From the NCBI RefSeq assembly GCF_001886715.1, contig NZ_CP018082.1:620001-684000 (forward strand): a stretch of 64,000 nt of DNA. The letters are read 5' to 3'. Below are positions 34,167 to 43,197 of the stretch, piece by piece. The notes beneath the pieces were generated by a model. That model was not told where the DNA came from. It saw only the letters and a list, made by a program, of their open reading frames with translations, and did no database searches. This DNA is from Nocardia mangyaensis. Its GTDB lineage: Bacteria; Actinomycetota; Actinomycetes; Mycobacteriales; Mycobacteriaceae. A program made the position numbers and the translations under genes. Position 1 is the first letter of the stretch. Every line of letters starts with the position of its first letter.

Positions 34167-34832
34167 GTGCGCCGTTTCGAATTCGTGGTCGACCGTGAGC
34201 ACGCGCACGCGGTCAACGAGACGTTCACCGGGTTGCGCCGATTGCGTGTGGTCGCCCTGCTCGTGGCCGGACTCGCCGTCGCCGCCACGGCCGCACTGCT
34301 GTGGAGCGGAGAAGCCTGGGGGTATCTGCTCGCCGGGGTCTGCGTGCTCGTCACGGCCATCGCGCTGTGGGTCGCGCTGTGGACGCCGCATCGCTCCAGC
34401 ATCGAAAAGCTCTACCACGAGGGTGCTCTGGTGCCCGCCGTGGTCACCGACACCGGACCCTACGGCTTCGTCCTGCTCGCCCTGGTCGACATCGCCGAAC
34501 CCGCCGCGCCCACCCGCAGCTGGGCGCTGATCACCCGCCGGGTACGCACGTTGCCCGGCCACGCGCCGCAACGCGGTGAACGCGTGCCCGCCGTCGCGGT
34601 GCGCACCGACCGTGCCCCGCGCCAGGTCGGCGAGCGCTGGCAGCTGGTCACCGCGATGCCGATCGCCTGGGGTACCCGCGACAGCGCGGTGATCGAGCAG
34701 GCGCGCAGCGCCATCACCGAGATCGAATGGCAGCTGCTCGCCGAGAACCTCACGCTGGCCACCCGGGTGCGCCGCACGGCCACCAGGCGGCTGCTGCTCG
34801 ACCCGCGGCAGCTGCCCGACGGCCTGGGCTGA
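34167..34832 (+). CDS. DUF3239 membrane protein
   Basis: A 221-residue protein opening 'RRFEFVVDREHAHAVNETFTGLRRLRVVALLVAGL'. Two membrane helices lie at about residues 28-48 and 54-76, followed by a soluble domain of about 140 residues ('IEKLYHEGALVPAVVTDTGPYGFVLLALVDIAEP', 'GERVPAVAVRTDRAP', 'PIAWGTRDSAVIEQARSAI'). Function unknown in the family. GTG 34167 has AGGAAGG six bases upstream. It lies 110 bp after xpb and may be in the same transcript. Confidence 0.8.
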   Translation: MRRFEFVVDREHAHAVNETFTGLRRLRVVALLVAGLAVAATAALLWSGEAWGYLLAGVCVLVTAIALWVALWTPHRSSIEKLYHEGALVPAVVTDTGPYGFVLLALVDIAEPAAPTRSWALITRRVRTLPGHAPQRGERVPAVAVRTDRAPRQVGERWQLVTAMPIAWGTRDSAVIEQARSAITEIEWQLLAENLTLATRVRRTATRRLLLDPRQLPDGLG

Positions 34833-34900
34833 GGCAGCCGCCGCGCGACTGCCACGATGGTCGGGTCAGCGAGACCGCTCCGGCGAAAGGTGTCATCGAC

Positions 34901-36292
34901 ATGCGTTGGTCGGCTGTGGTGTGCGCGGTGTGCGCGACGCTGGTGTTGAATGCCCCGCCGGTGACGGCGGATCCGGCGCTGATCGGCGCGCCCGGCCTCG
35001 GCGATCCCTACTATCCGGCCGACGGCAACGGCGGCTACGACGTGCGCCACTACGACCTCACCATCGACTACGAGCCGCTCACCCACCACCTGCGCGGCAC
35101 GGCCCGTATCGATGCCACCGCGACCCAGCCGCTGGCCCAGTTCAACCTCGACTACCGCGGACCCGAGGTGCTGATGGTGACCGTCAACGGGCAGCCCGCG
35201 GGCTTCACCCGCGACGGCGAGCAGGAACTGGTCGTCACCCCGCTGGTGGCGCTACCGCCGGGGCTGCCGATGCGGATCATCGTCGACTACGCCGGGCAGA
35301 CGGCAGACACCGAGGGCGAGGGCTGGACCTGGGCGCCCAGCGGCGGCGCGTTCGCGGTCGGTCAGCCGCACAGCGCCAGTACCTGGTACCCACTCAACGA
35401 CACTCCGCTGGACAAGGCGACTTTCACGCTGCACGCGCGGGTGCCCGCCGACTGGGAGGTGATGTCCATCGGCGAGCGCACCGAGCACGCGGTGCGTGAT
35501 GGCCGCCTGCACACGACCTGGGAGGCCCGCCAGCCCGTCATCGGGTACCTGACCACCGTCGCGATCGACCACTTCACCTTCCTGGAACAGCGCAGGGCCG
35601 ACGGCACTCCGGTGCTGAGCGCTTTCGCCCCGGGCGCGCAGCACAACCGCGAGGACGAGCGGCGGCTGCCGGAGATCCTCGACTTCCTCGAAAGCCTTTA
35701 CGGCCCCTACCCGTTCGACGTCGCCGGTGGCATCTACGTCGACACGAAGATCCCGTTCTCCCTGGAAACCCAGACCCGCCCGGTCTACGCGCCGTGGGCC
35801 GATCTCGACACCGTGGTGCACGAACTGGCCCACCAGTGGTGGGGCGACACCGTGTCGGTGCGGCAGTGGTCCGACATCTGTCTCAACGAGTGCCTCGCCA
35901 GTTACACCGCCGAGGTCCTCTGGCCCGAGCGGATCGACGGCGCCGATGTCGACGCGGAGTATCGCGAGCAGATCGCGAAATACCTTGACAAGGAAGGATT
36001 CTGGGATGTCGCCCTCGCCAGCCCCGGCGTCGGCAACGAGTTCACCTCCGTCTACTACCGCGGCCCGCTGTTCCTGCACGCGCTGCGCAAGTTCATCGGC
36101 GACGACGTGTTCTTCACGGCCCTGCGCGATTTCGTGGCCGAGCATCGCGACGGCAATGCCTCGATGCCGGAGTTCCGGGAATTCCTGCAGAGCCGAACCA
36201 CCCTGCCGCTCACCGAGTTCCTCGCCGAATGGCTCGACACAACGACCGCGCCACGGGAAGACTTCCTGTTCCCCGGCACCCTGCGTCGCTGA
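34901..36292 (+). CDS. Secreted M1-family metallopeptidase
   Basis: A 463-residue zinc aminopeptidase-like protein. The signal peptide is about residues 1-23 (VVCAVCATLVLNAPPVTA). The zinc site is 'VVHELAHQWWGDTVS' (HExxH, about residue 308), with the third ligand in 'ICLNECLASYTAEVLWP' 19 residues on. 'SASTWYPLNDTPLDKATFTLHARVP' and 'FYRGPLFLHALRK'-like 'YYRGPLFLHALRKFIGDDVFF' are also M1-typical. It lacks the long C-terminal domain of full PepN enzymes. ATG 34901 follows GAAAGG. It is probably exported and acts on peptides outside the cell. Confidence 0.88.
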   Translation: MRWSAVVCAVCATLVLNAPPVTADPALIGAPGLGDPYYPADGNGGYDVRHYDLTIDYEPLTHHLRGTARIDATATQPLAQFNLDYRGPEVLMVTVNGQPAGFTRDGEQELVVTPLVALPPGLPMRIIVDYAGQTADTEGEGWTWAPSGGAFAVGQPHSASTWYPLNDTPLDKATFTLHARVPADWEVMSIGERTEHAVRDGRLHTTWEARQPVIGYLTTVAIDHFTFLEQRRADGTPVLSAFAPGAQHNREDERRLPEILDFLESLYGPYPFDVAGGIYVDTKIPFSLETQTRPVYAPWADLDTVVHELAHQWWGDTVSVRQWSDICLNECLASYTAEVLWPERIDGADVDAEYREQIAKYLDKEGFWDVALASPGVGNEFTSVYYRGPLFLHALRKFIGDDVFFTALRDFVAEHRDGNASMPEFREFLQSRTTLPLTEFLAEWLDTTTAPREDFLFPGTLRR

Positions 36293-36295
36293 GGG

Positions 36296-37153
36296 TCAGT
36301 CCTCGTCGAGACGGGCGCGAGCGCGGTCCACCCAGCGCTGCATACGGTCGAATTGGCTTCGGGCGGCAGTGGACTCACCGCGTGCGCGATGCTCGGCCGT
36401 GCGGGCGAAATGACGTTGCTGTTCAGCGTGTTCGAGCGCGTCGCGCAATTCGGCGATGCGACTCTCGACCTCGTCGAGATCCGATTTCGCCTGACGCGCG
36501 GCCGATTCGGCTTCCTCACGGGTCGAACGAGCGGCGTCGAGGGCGGATTCGGCGTCGGCCAACTCCTGCTGTGCCTCGGCACGGCGGGTCGCCAAGGCGT
36601 CCTCCTGCGACGGTCCCGCGCGGCGGCGGGCCCGCGTGGCCGACCCGCTCGCCTTGCCGCCGGTGATCGCGACCAGCCCCGCCGGGCCGAAGCCGTCATA
36701 GGTCAGCGCGGTCGGCAGGACACCGGCACGCACCCGATCGGCGACCTCGGGATCGGCGAGCGCGGCGGTCAGCGTCTGGCCGACCTCGCGCAGCACCTGC
36801 TCACTCGCCGGGCGATCGTGCTCGGCGGCCAGTTCGCCCGCGCGCTTGGTCATCGCGTTGACCACCTGCTGGCGCTGATTGCCCAGCGCGCGCAACTTGT
36901 CGCCGGAGAGCTGGCGCTGGGCCGAACGCAGCGCAGCGCCCAGATCCAGCAGCGCCGCGATCTCCGTCGGCGCGTGCCGGGCCAGCAGGTTCACCGTCCA
37001 TGCCGCGACCGTTGGTTTGCGCAATGCGGTGATGGCCTCGGCCAGCGCGCGGTCGCCCTCGGCCCTGGCGGCGGCGGCCCGTTCGGTGCGGGTCGCCACG
37101 AAGACGCCGGGGTCGAGGCCGTACAGCTCGCCTGCGACATCATCGAGTGTCAT
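36296..37153 (-). CDS. Coiled-coil protein of unknown function
   Basis: A 285-residue protein. The N-terminal domain (MTLDDVAGELYGLDPGVFVATRTERAAAARAEGDRALAEAITALRKPTVAAWTVNLLARHAPTEI... in pattern) binds nothing recognisable. 'PTVAAWTVNLLAR' and 'AMTKRAGELAAEHDRP' recur in actinobacterial homologues I recall without a name. Residues 185-285 form a long Ala/Glu/Arg coiled coil. ATG 37153 is the first codon of the conserved start; the frame stays open further upstream. Its stop lies 4 bp from the converging M1 peptidase stop. Confidence 0.65.
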   Translation of the reverse strand: MTLDDVAGELYGLDPGVFVATRTERAAAARAEGDRALAEAITALRKPTVAAWTVNLLARHAPTEIAALLDLGAALRSAQRQLSGDKLRALGNQRQQVVNAMTKRAGELAAEHDRPASEQVLREVGQTLTAALADPEVADRVRAGVLPTALTYDGFGPAGLVAITGGKASGSATRARRRAGPSQEDALATRRAEAQQELADAESALDAARSTREEAESAARQAKSDLDEVESRIAELRDALEHAEQQRHFARTAEHRARGESTAARSQFDRMQRWVDRARARLDED

Positions 37154-37259
37154 CGGTGTCGATGGTAACCAGGCGACGGTCCGAGCACGAGCGATGCGGA
37201 CTTGGGTATCGTCACCGGCGGTCATGTTCGCCTGAACTGTTCGGTGAGTGAGGTTTTCA

Positions 37260-37772
37260 GTGAAGTACCCAGGAAAGCGACTGTTGGCACGGCTCGTGTT
37301 CGCCCCCGTGGCGGCGGTCGCACTGGTCGGGGCGGCCGTCGCGTGCTCGTCGGCGGACGATTCGGCCGCCGGTGACACGGTCGCGGTGGGGTCCTGCGTC
37401 GAGGTCACCGACAACGCGGTCGAGGCGATGACCGCGACGCTCGGCGACTGCTCCTCGGCCACCGCCGACTACCGGATCGTGCGCACCGGCGCCGCCCCGC
37501 TGACCTGCGCCGCCGACAACGCGACCTTCGACGGCACGGTCGGCACCACCGAGACCGGCCTGTGCCTGGCGCCCAACTTCGCCCAGGGCAGCTGCTACGC
37601 CGACGCGGGCACGCGCCCGGCGACCGCGATCGACTGCACGGCGCCGGAGGCGACGTTCAAGGTGGTCAAGCGGATCGACGGGGAGACCGACGAACTGCTG
37701 TGCGATATGGACGCGACGCAGTTCCGAACGGTGCCGGATCCGAAGACGACTTTCTGCTTGGCCAAGCCGTAA
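37260..37772 (+). CDS. Cys-rich lipoprotein (LppU-like)
   Basis: A 170-residue exported lipoprotein: basic N-terminus, hydrophobic core and Cys in the lipobox 'LVGAAVACSS' at about residue 29. The mature part has three further pairs of Cys (GSCVEV.../LGDCSS, LTCAAD.../LCLAPN, GSCYAD.../IDCTAP, LLCDMD.../FCLAKP), which suggests two small disulfide-bonded repeats. It resembles mycobacterial LppU in size and Cys pattern, from memory. GTG 37260 has GAGG six bases upstream; GTG 37248 is the alternative. Confidence 0.7.
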   Translation: MKYPGKRLLARLVFAPVAAVALVGAAVACSSADDSAAGDTVAVGSCVEVTDNAVEAMTATLGDCSSATADYRIVRTGAAPLTCAADNATFDGTVGTTETGLCLAPNFAQGSCYADAGTRPATAIDCTAPEATFKVVKRIDGETDELLCDMDATQFRTVPDPKTTFCLAKP

Positions 37773-37776
37773 TTTC

Positions 37777-37863
37777 GGAGGGCTGGCGCGCTCGAGTCGC
37801 GGCCCCGAGGGGCCGCGACCGGCCACTGCGTGGCCGCCGCTCCTCGGGGTCGCGGGTGCGGGG
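37777..37863. repeat. R2 palindromic repeat, copy 1
   Basis: 87-bp element just after the LppU-like gene. It contains the perfect 11-bp stem GTCGCGGCCCC / GGGGCCGCGAC (37796-37806, 37809-37819), then GGCC-actgcgt-GGCC and GCTCCTCGGGGTCGCGGG. About 80 of its bases recur at 42508-42662. Confidence 0.85.
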
Positions 37864-38002
37864 CTGGTAGTGCGGTCATGGCGGACCTGGGTGGCTGGGA
37901 GTGCGGTAGGTGGCCGACTTCGGGCTGGGGATGTGGCAGGTGGAAGTCGCAAGTGGCGTTGTGTCGCTGGGCGTGCGGGTGGTGGTGGGCCTTGACTGGC
38001 AC

Positions 38003-40303
38003 TCAGTCGAGTAGAGCTACTGAGGCTATGCGGTGGAGGGTGAAGTGTCTGGTGGCGCCGGAGACGGGGTCTATGGCGTCGAGTTGGCCGTTGCCCACTC
38101 GGAGGGGTTCCACTACGCGTTGGCTGGCTACGCCCTGGGCATCGACGTAGCCGATGTTGACGGGGCGGCCTACTCGGGCGGCCAATTGGAGTAGGGCGAG
38201 GGTGGCGGCGGTGCCGGTGCGGGTGCCGTCGGCGCGGACGGATTGGCCGGTGCGGGCTCCGGCGGCGCGTTCGCCCGCGCGGAGTTCGGTGACCAGCATG
38301 GTCAGCTGCTCGTCGCTGGGGGAGCTGGGGCGGTAGGGCTTGCGGGCCAGGGGGCGCACGGCGATGCGGGCGCCGCGGGGGCGCAGGTCGACGATGGTGC
38401 CCGCGGAATCCTCGCCGGCGGGGGCGAAACCGGCGGCGCGTAGCTGGTCCAGCATTTCGGCGAGGGGAGCCAGGGCGATCGCCACGGTGGGGGCGATCGC
38501 GCGCAGGGCCAGGGTTTCGGCGACGGGGGCGGCCAAGACCTGGGCGAGCAGGGCGGGGTCGTCGCTGCGGAGGAAGGACTGGGCCACACCTGCGCGCAGT
38601 TGGCCGTGCCTGCGGGCCACGTCGTCGATGAGGTAGGTCAGCGACTGGGGGACGGGGGTGCGGGAGTGGTTGGTGAACAGGGCGTGCAGCTCGGCGGCGG
38701 TGAGGCCGGCGTCGAGGGCGCGGCGCACCGAGGCGTCGCTCACGCGGTAGACGGTGGCCGCGCCCGCGGACTCCACATCGGCGACCAGCGCGATCCGGCC
38801 GCGCAGTTCGGGGACCAGCGGGCCGGGGGCGATCACGGTCAGGTCGGCCTGGACGAGCACGTGGTCGACGGGCTCGGGGAGTGCGGCGGCCATCTCGGCC
38901 TCGGCGTCGGCGATGCTGGTGGTCGCGCCGTGCAGCAGGGCACGCGCCGCCGAGTCCAGGGCGCCACGCCCGAGCAGGCCGACGGTGGCGGCCTCGGCCA
39001 GCGTGGCGGTCACCGTGTCGAGGCGGAAGTGCCTGCGCCGCCGCGGCATCCGCCAGGCCAGCAGCTTGCCGATATCGCGCGCGGTGAGCGCGGTGCCGGT
39101 GGGGTACTCGGCGAGCAGCGCCAGAATCTCCTGCCGGTCGCGCACGGCGTGCGGTATCCGCAGTTCGGCCGACAGCGCCGCGATCGGCTTGTCGGCGGCA
39201 TCGCGCAGGCCGATCATCCACGGCATCCGGTCCAGGTCCAGCCAGGCTTGCGCCAGCACCACCCAGCGCGTTGCCGGCGGCGCGTCCAGCCAGGCGTCGG
39301 CGGCGGGTGTGGGGGCCCAGAAGTCATCGGTGGAGTCGAGATCGGGCTGTGGTTCCGGCAAGCCCTTCTCGACCAGTTTCGCCGCGGCGAGCAGTTCCAG
39401 CAGCAGGCCGGTGCGCTGCTCGTCGATCCCGGTCTGCTTGGTCAGCCTGCGCAACTCGCGCACCCCGAGCCCACCGGCGCGCAGCGCGGGAGCGGGCAGC
39501 TTGCCCAGCGCGTCGAGCAGATCGGTGCAGTCGCGCAGCAGCTCACCGACCTCACCGGCGCCGACCGCGTTCACCTCGGCGGGGGTGTGCTTGGTCAGTG
39601 CCGGTTTCGGCGGGGCGAGGGCGTGCGGGTCGGTCACCGGTTCGCCGCGCAGCAGCTGTCCGACGGTCACCGGCAGCTCGACGGTCTCGTCATCGATGCG
39701 GTGCAGCAGCCGGGCGGCGAGCAGTCGCGGCACCGGCCGCTCGGGTGCGGTACCGGGCGCGGCGTCCCTGGTCCGGCCCCGCGGCCCCGTGGTGGCCAGC
39801 TTCTCCAGCAGCGCCCGCTCGGCCGGACTCGCCTGTGCCAGCGCCGCGTTCGCCTCCGGCTCGGTGAGCGCGTCCGGGAGCACGGTCGTCGCGCCGAGCG
39901 GCCAGGGGAGGGCTTCGGCGGCCGAGGGAGTCAGGTGCAGGTCGTCCCCGACCTGCCAGACCAGCGCGCGGTCGAGCAGCCGGGTCAGCGCCGCGGTGAA
40001 CGCGGTCTTGGTGACGCGATCCTTCAGCTGCGCGTGCAGTGTGGTGCGGGTCAGCGGGGTGAGCTCGGAACCGATCGTGCGCGCGTACTCGTTGGCCGTC
40101 AGCGCCTCGATGATCGCGAACTCGAGCGTGTCCAGCTCGTCGGCGGCCCGCAACACCGAGGCCCGCTGCTGGGCCCGCACCGCGAGTACCGACATCGACG
40201 CGGGCAACGGCACCGCCAGATCGGGGCGCAATTGCAGCAGTTTCACCAGCTGAGCGTCGGTGCGCGCACCGAGCCAATCGGCAAGTGAATCTGTCGCGAT
40301 CAT
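38003..40303 (-). CDS. Helicase-associated (XPB/Ssl2 C-terminal-like) protein
   Basis: A 766-residue protein with no helicase motifs. It opens 'SLADWLGARTDAQLVKLLQLRPDLAVPLPASMSVLAVRAQQRASVLRAADELD' and carries winged-helix-like segments ('TLEFAIIEALTANE', 'LGVRELRRLTKQTGIDEQRTGLLLELLAAAKLV'). The C-terminal conserved domain is 'HVLVQADLTVIAPGPLVPEL...' through 'SLTYLIDDVARRHGQLRAG'. Two C-terminal blocks, 'VNIGYVDAQGVASQRVVEPLRV' and 'HFTLHRIASVAL', resemble WYL-type ligand modules. Its mycobacterial homologue sits beside XPB, so a shared DNA repair role is inferred. ATG start 40303. Confidence 0.82.
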   Translation of the reverse strand: MIATDSLADWLGARTDAQLVKLLQLRPDLAVPLPASMSVLAVRAQQRASVLRAADELDTLEFAIIEALTANEYARTIGSELTPLTRTTLHAQLKDRVTKTAFTAALTRLLDRALVWQVGDDLHLTPSAAEALPWPLGATTVLPDALTEPEANAALAQASPAERALLEKLATTGPRGRTRDAAPGTAPERPVPRLLAARLLHRIDDETVELPVTVGQLLRGEPVTDPHALAPPKPALTKHTPAEVNAVGAGEVGELLRDCTDLLDALGKLPAPALRAGGLGVRELRRLTKQTGIDEQRTGLLLELLAAAKLVEKGLPEPQPDLDSTDDFWAPTPAADAWLDAPPATRWVVLAQAWLDLDRMPWMIGLRDAADKPIAALSAELRIPHAVRDRQEILALLAEYPTGTALTARDIGKLLAWRMPRRRRHFRLDTVTATLAEAATVGLLGRGALDSAARALLHGATTSIADAEAEMAAALPEPVDHVLVQADLTVIAPGPLVPELRGRIALVADVESAGAATVYRVSDASVRRALDAGLTAAELHALFTNHSRTPVPQSLTYLIDDVARRHGQLRAGVAQSFLRSDDPALLAQVLAAPVAETLALRAIAPTVAIALAPLAEMLDQLRAAGFAPAGEDSAGTIVDLRPRGARIAVRPLARKPYRPSSPSDEQLTMLVTELRAGERAAGARTGQSVRADGTRTGTAATLALLQLAARVGRPVNIGYVDAQGVASQRVVEPLRVGNGQLDAIDPVSGATRHFTLHRIASVALLD

Positions 40304-40432
40304 CCGATCCAGCGTACCTGCAGCGTCGGCAGCCCATGCCCCGGTTCTCGGGCGCCTCGATCTGGACTGACCAGAGGGTGCGAGAAGCCGCGGCGCCAGC
40401 CGCCATGTGAACCGCTATGTCAGAATGAGCCG

Positions 40433-40624
40433 GTGGTGAACAAATCGAAGAAGCCCTACGTCGACAACGGCTGGCCCGAGGTGGCCGACGGCGAGCACGC
40501 CGTGACCGAATTGTCGGCGACCCGCGCCGGTAACCTCTCGCCCTTCGGCGAGGACGCCGTGTTTCCCGTCCCGGCGGCCACGCTGCCGTACGTGCACCCC
40601 GAGACCACCATCAACCGGGTGTAG
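40433..40624 (+). CDS. Small conserved actinobacterial protein
   Basis: A 63-residue protein rich in charged and Pro residues (KSKKPYVDNGWPEVADGEHAVTELSATRAGNLSPFGEDAVFPVPAATLPYVHPETTINRV). No domain is known to me. Its place beside the helicase-associated gene and rpfA matches the small Rv0863 gene of M. tuberculosis (recalled). GTG 40433 and GTG 40436 are both possible starts. It is divergent from 38003-40303. Confidence 0.7.
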   Translation: MVNKSKKPYVDNGWPEVADGEHAVTELSATRAGNLSPFGEDAVFPVPAATLPYVHPETTINRV

Positions 40625-40638
40625 TTCGGACGGGAAAG

Positions 40639-40675
40639 ACAAGAGCCCGCATCCTTCGAGGATGCGGGCTCTTGT
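40639..40675. terminator. Strong bidirectional terminator
   Basis: Perfect 16-bp stem ACAAGAGCCCGCATCC / GGATGCGGGCTCTTGT (40639-40654, 40660-40675), loop TTCGA, between the small gene and rpfA, which converge here. Confidence 0.92.
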
Positions 40676-40690
40676 TGTCTGCGGAGGCGC

Positions 40691-41620
<930 letters not shown>

Positions 41621-41682
41621 TTATGTGATGAAGGTCACATACATGCCTGGGTAACGATCCGCCGGGGTAACCGGTTGACGCG

Positions 41683-41919
41683 TCAGCGGGCGCGGCGGCC
41701 CGACCACAGCGCGTATCCCAGCGCGAGCAGGAAGCCCACCGGCACCAACATCGCCAGCAGGTACAGCCACAGTCCCGGCCGCCCGTCGGTCACGAGCGGA
41801 GTCGCGAAGATGCCGATCACGGCGAGCACCCCGATCCCGACGAAGGCGACGGCGAGGTGCAGCAGGCGATCACTCGGGCGGCGGGGACCGGGCGAGGCGG
41901 GTGGAGGCGAGTTCGTCAC
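41683..41919 (-). CDS. Small two-helix membrane protein
   Basis: A 78-residue protein with a Pro-rich N-terminus and two membrane helices ([22 protein letters not shown] and [23 protein letters not shown]), ending in Arg-rich 'SGRRAR'. GTG 41919 is chosen because it begins just before the Pro-rich segment; no better start exists. Its position between rpfA and cspB matches the small membrane gene Rv0870c (recalled). Function unknown. Confidence 0.7.
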   Translation of the reverse strand: MTNSPPPASPGPRRPSDRLLHLAVAFVGIGVLAVIGIFATPLVTDGRPGLWLYLLAMLVPVGFLLALGYALWSGRRAR

Positions 41920-42072
41920 CGGTGCACCGTAAAACTGATGTGCTCGCGGTATGGCGACCGGGGTAGACTCTGGGCACATCGCGTCCCGCCTTGTTGTGGG
42001 GCGCGTTCTTTTCGCGACAAGCAGACATGTGTAACCCGGGCCACAAGGGTTCGGGTATCGAATGATGAACGG

Positions 42073-42501
42073 GTGAGCGCAGTGCCGACCGGCCGGGTGA
42101 AGTGGTACGACGTCGAAAAGGGCTTCGGCTTCCTTTCCCAAGACGAGGGCGAGGACGTCTATGTCCGCTCGTCCGCGCTGCCCGACGGCGTCGAGGGGCT
42201 CAAGCCCGGACAGCGCGTCGAGTTCGGGATGGCCGCGGGCCGGCGCGGGCCGCAGGCGTTGAGCCTGAAGCTGCTCGAGGCCCCACCCACCGTGCGCGGC
42301 GATCGTGGCGCGCAGCCCGCCCGCAAGGACGCGGGCCCGCGCAAGTCGCCCGATGAGCTGCACGGCCTGGTCGAGGACATGATCACGCTGCTCGAGACCA
42401 AGGTGCAGCCGGACCTGCGCCGGGGCAAGTACCCGGATCGCAAGCTGTCACAGCGCATCTCCGAAGTGGTCCGTGCGGTAGCCCGCGAACTGGACAACTG
42501 A
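42073..42501 (+). CDS. cspB: Cold-shock domain protein with C-terminal extension
   Basis: A 142-residue protein. The cold-shock domain (residues 5-66) has RNP1 '[12 protein letters not shown]' and RNP2 'DVYVRSSAL', which bind single-stranded nucleic acid. The C-terminal helical extension of about 70 residues ([49 protein letters not shown]) is absent from classic 67-residue Csp proteins but present in actinobacterial CspB-like proteins. GTG 42073 gives [12 protein letters not shown]2 copy 2 follows its stop. Confidence 0.9.
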   Translation: MSAVPTGRVKWYDVEKGFGFLSQDEGEDVYVRSSALPDGVEGLKPGQRVEFGMAAGRRGPQALSLKLLEAPPTVRGDRGAQPARKDAGPRKSPDELHGLVEDMITLLETKVQPDLRRGKYPDRKLSQRISEVVRAVARELDN

Positions 42502-42507
42502 GCTTTT

Positions 42508-42662
42508 GGAGCGCTGGCGCGCTCGAGTCGCGGCCCCTGGGGGCCGCCTGTCAGCGCTCGAGACTCGCGCCTGCGGCGCATGCGCTTCGAGCGCTGACAG
42601 GCGACCCGGCCGCGACCGGCCGACTTCGTCGGCCGCCGCTCCTCGGGGTCGCGGGTGTGGGG
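42508..42662. repeat. R2 palindromic repeat, copy 2, with inserted hairpin
   Basis: It matches copy 1 at both ends (GGAGcGCTGGCGCGCTCGAG and GGCCGCCGCTCCTCGGGGTC) but is interrupted by about 66 extra bases. That insert contains its own perfect 14-bp inverted repeat, CTGTCAGCGCTCGA (42548-42561) and TCGAGCGCTGACAG (42587-42600). Confidence 0.85.
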
Positions 42663-42681
42663 TCAGGGAGTGTGGGTCGGT

Positions 42682-43197
42682 TCACATCTCGGGTGTGACG
42701 ATCGACCAGGCCGCGTGCGGGATGTAGCTCTCGCGGCCGGTGTCGACGTCACGGGCCAGGATCGGGAGCTGGACCTCGATGCCGGCCAGGCGCAGATCCG
42801 GTTCCGGCTGGGATTCGATCGTGAGTGCTCTGGCGTGCGCGGGATAGTCGGCGAAGCTGAGCACCCGGTCGACCTGTTCGCCGCCGGGACGCTGGTAGAT
42901 CAGCTGGATGAGCCACGGGGAGTCGACGATCTCGCTGGGTAGCGAGATCTGCACCGGCATGCCCGACGGCACCCGCAACGGGGTGGTCTCGCCGTAGGTG
43001 CAGTCCTCCATCCGGACCGTGCAGTACATGAACGGCGTGACGGTGACGGACTTGCCGTGCGCGTAGGCGGTGATCTCCGGTTCGTGCGCGGGCGCTTTCG
43101 AGACGGCGACGGCGACCCACACCGCGGTCACCGCGGCGACGGCGGCCAATCCGGCGCCCACCGAGATGATGATCGTGCGAACGTTGAGCGTGCTCAC
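42682..43197 (-). CDS. DUF2771 exported protein
   Basis: A 171-residue protein with an N-terminal membrane anchor or signal (VRTIIISVGAGLAAVAAVTAVWVAVAVS) and an exported beta-rich domain. The two Cys 'MYCTVRMEDCTYGE' are likely a disulfide, with 'TPLRVPSGMPVQISLPSEIVDSPWLIQLIYQ' following. The GTG start overlaps the MFS gene stop by four bases (GTGA), so the two are coupled. A helper role for the transporter is inferred. Homologue recalled as Rv0875c. Confidence 0.82.
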   Translation of the reverse strand: MSTLNVRTIIISVGAGLAAVAAVTAVWVAVAVSKAPAHEPEITAYAHGKSVTVTPFMYCTVRMEDCTYGETTPLRVPSGMPVQISLPSEIVDSPWLIQLIYQRPGGEQVDRVLSFADYPAHARALTIESQPEPDLRLAGIEVQLPILARDVDTGRESYIPHAAWSIVTPEM

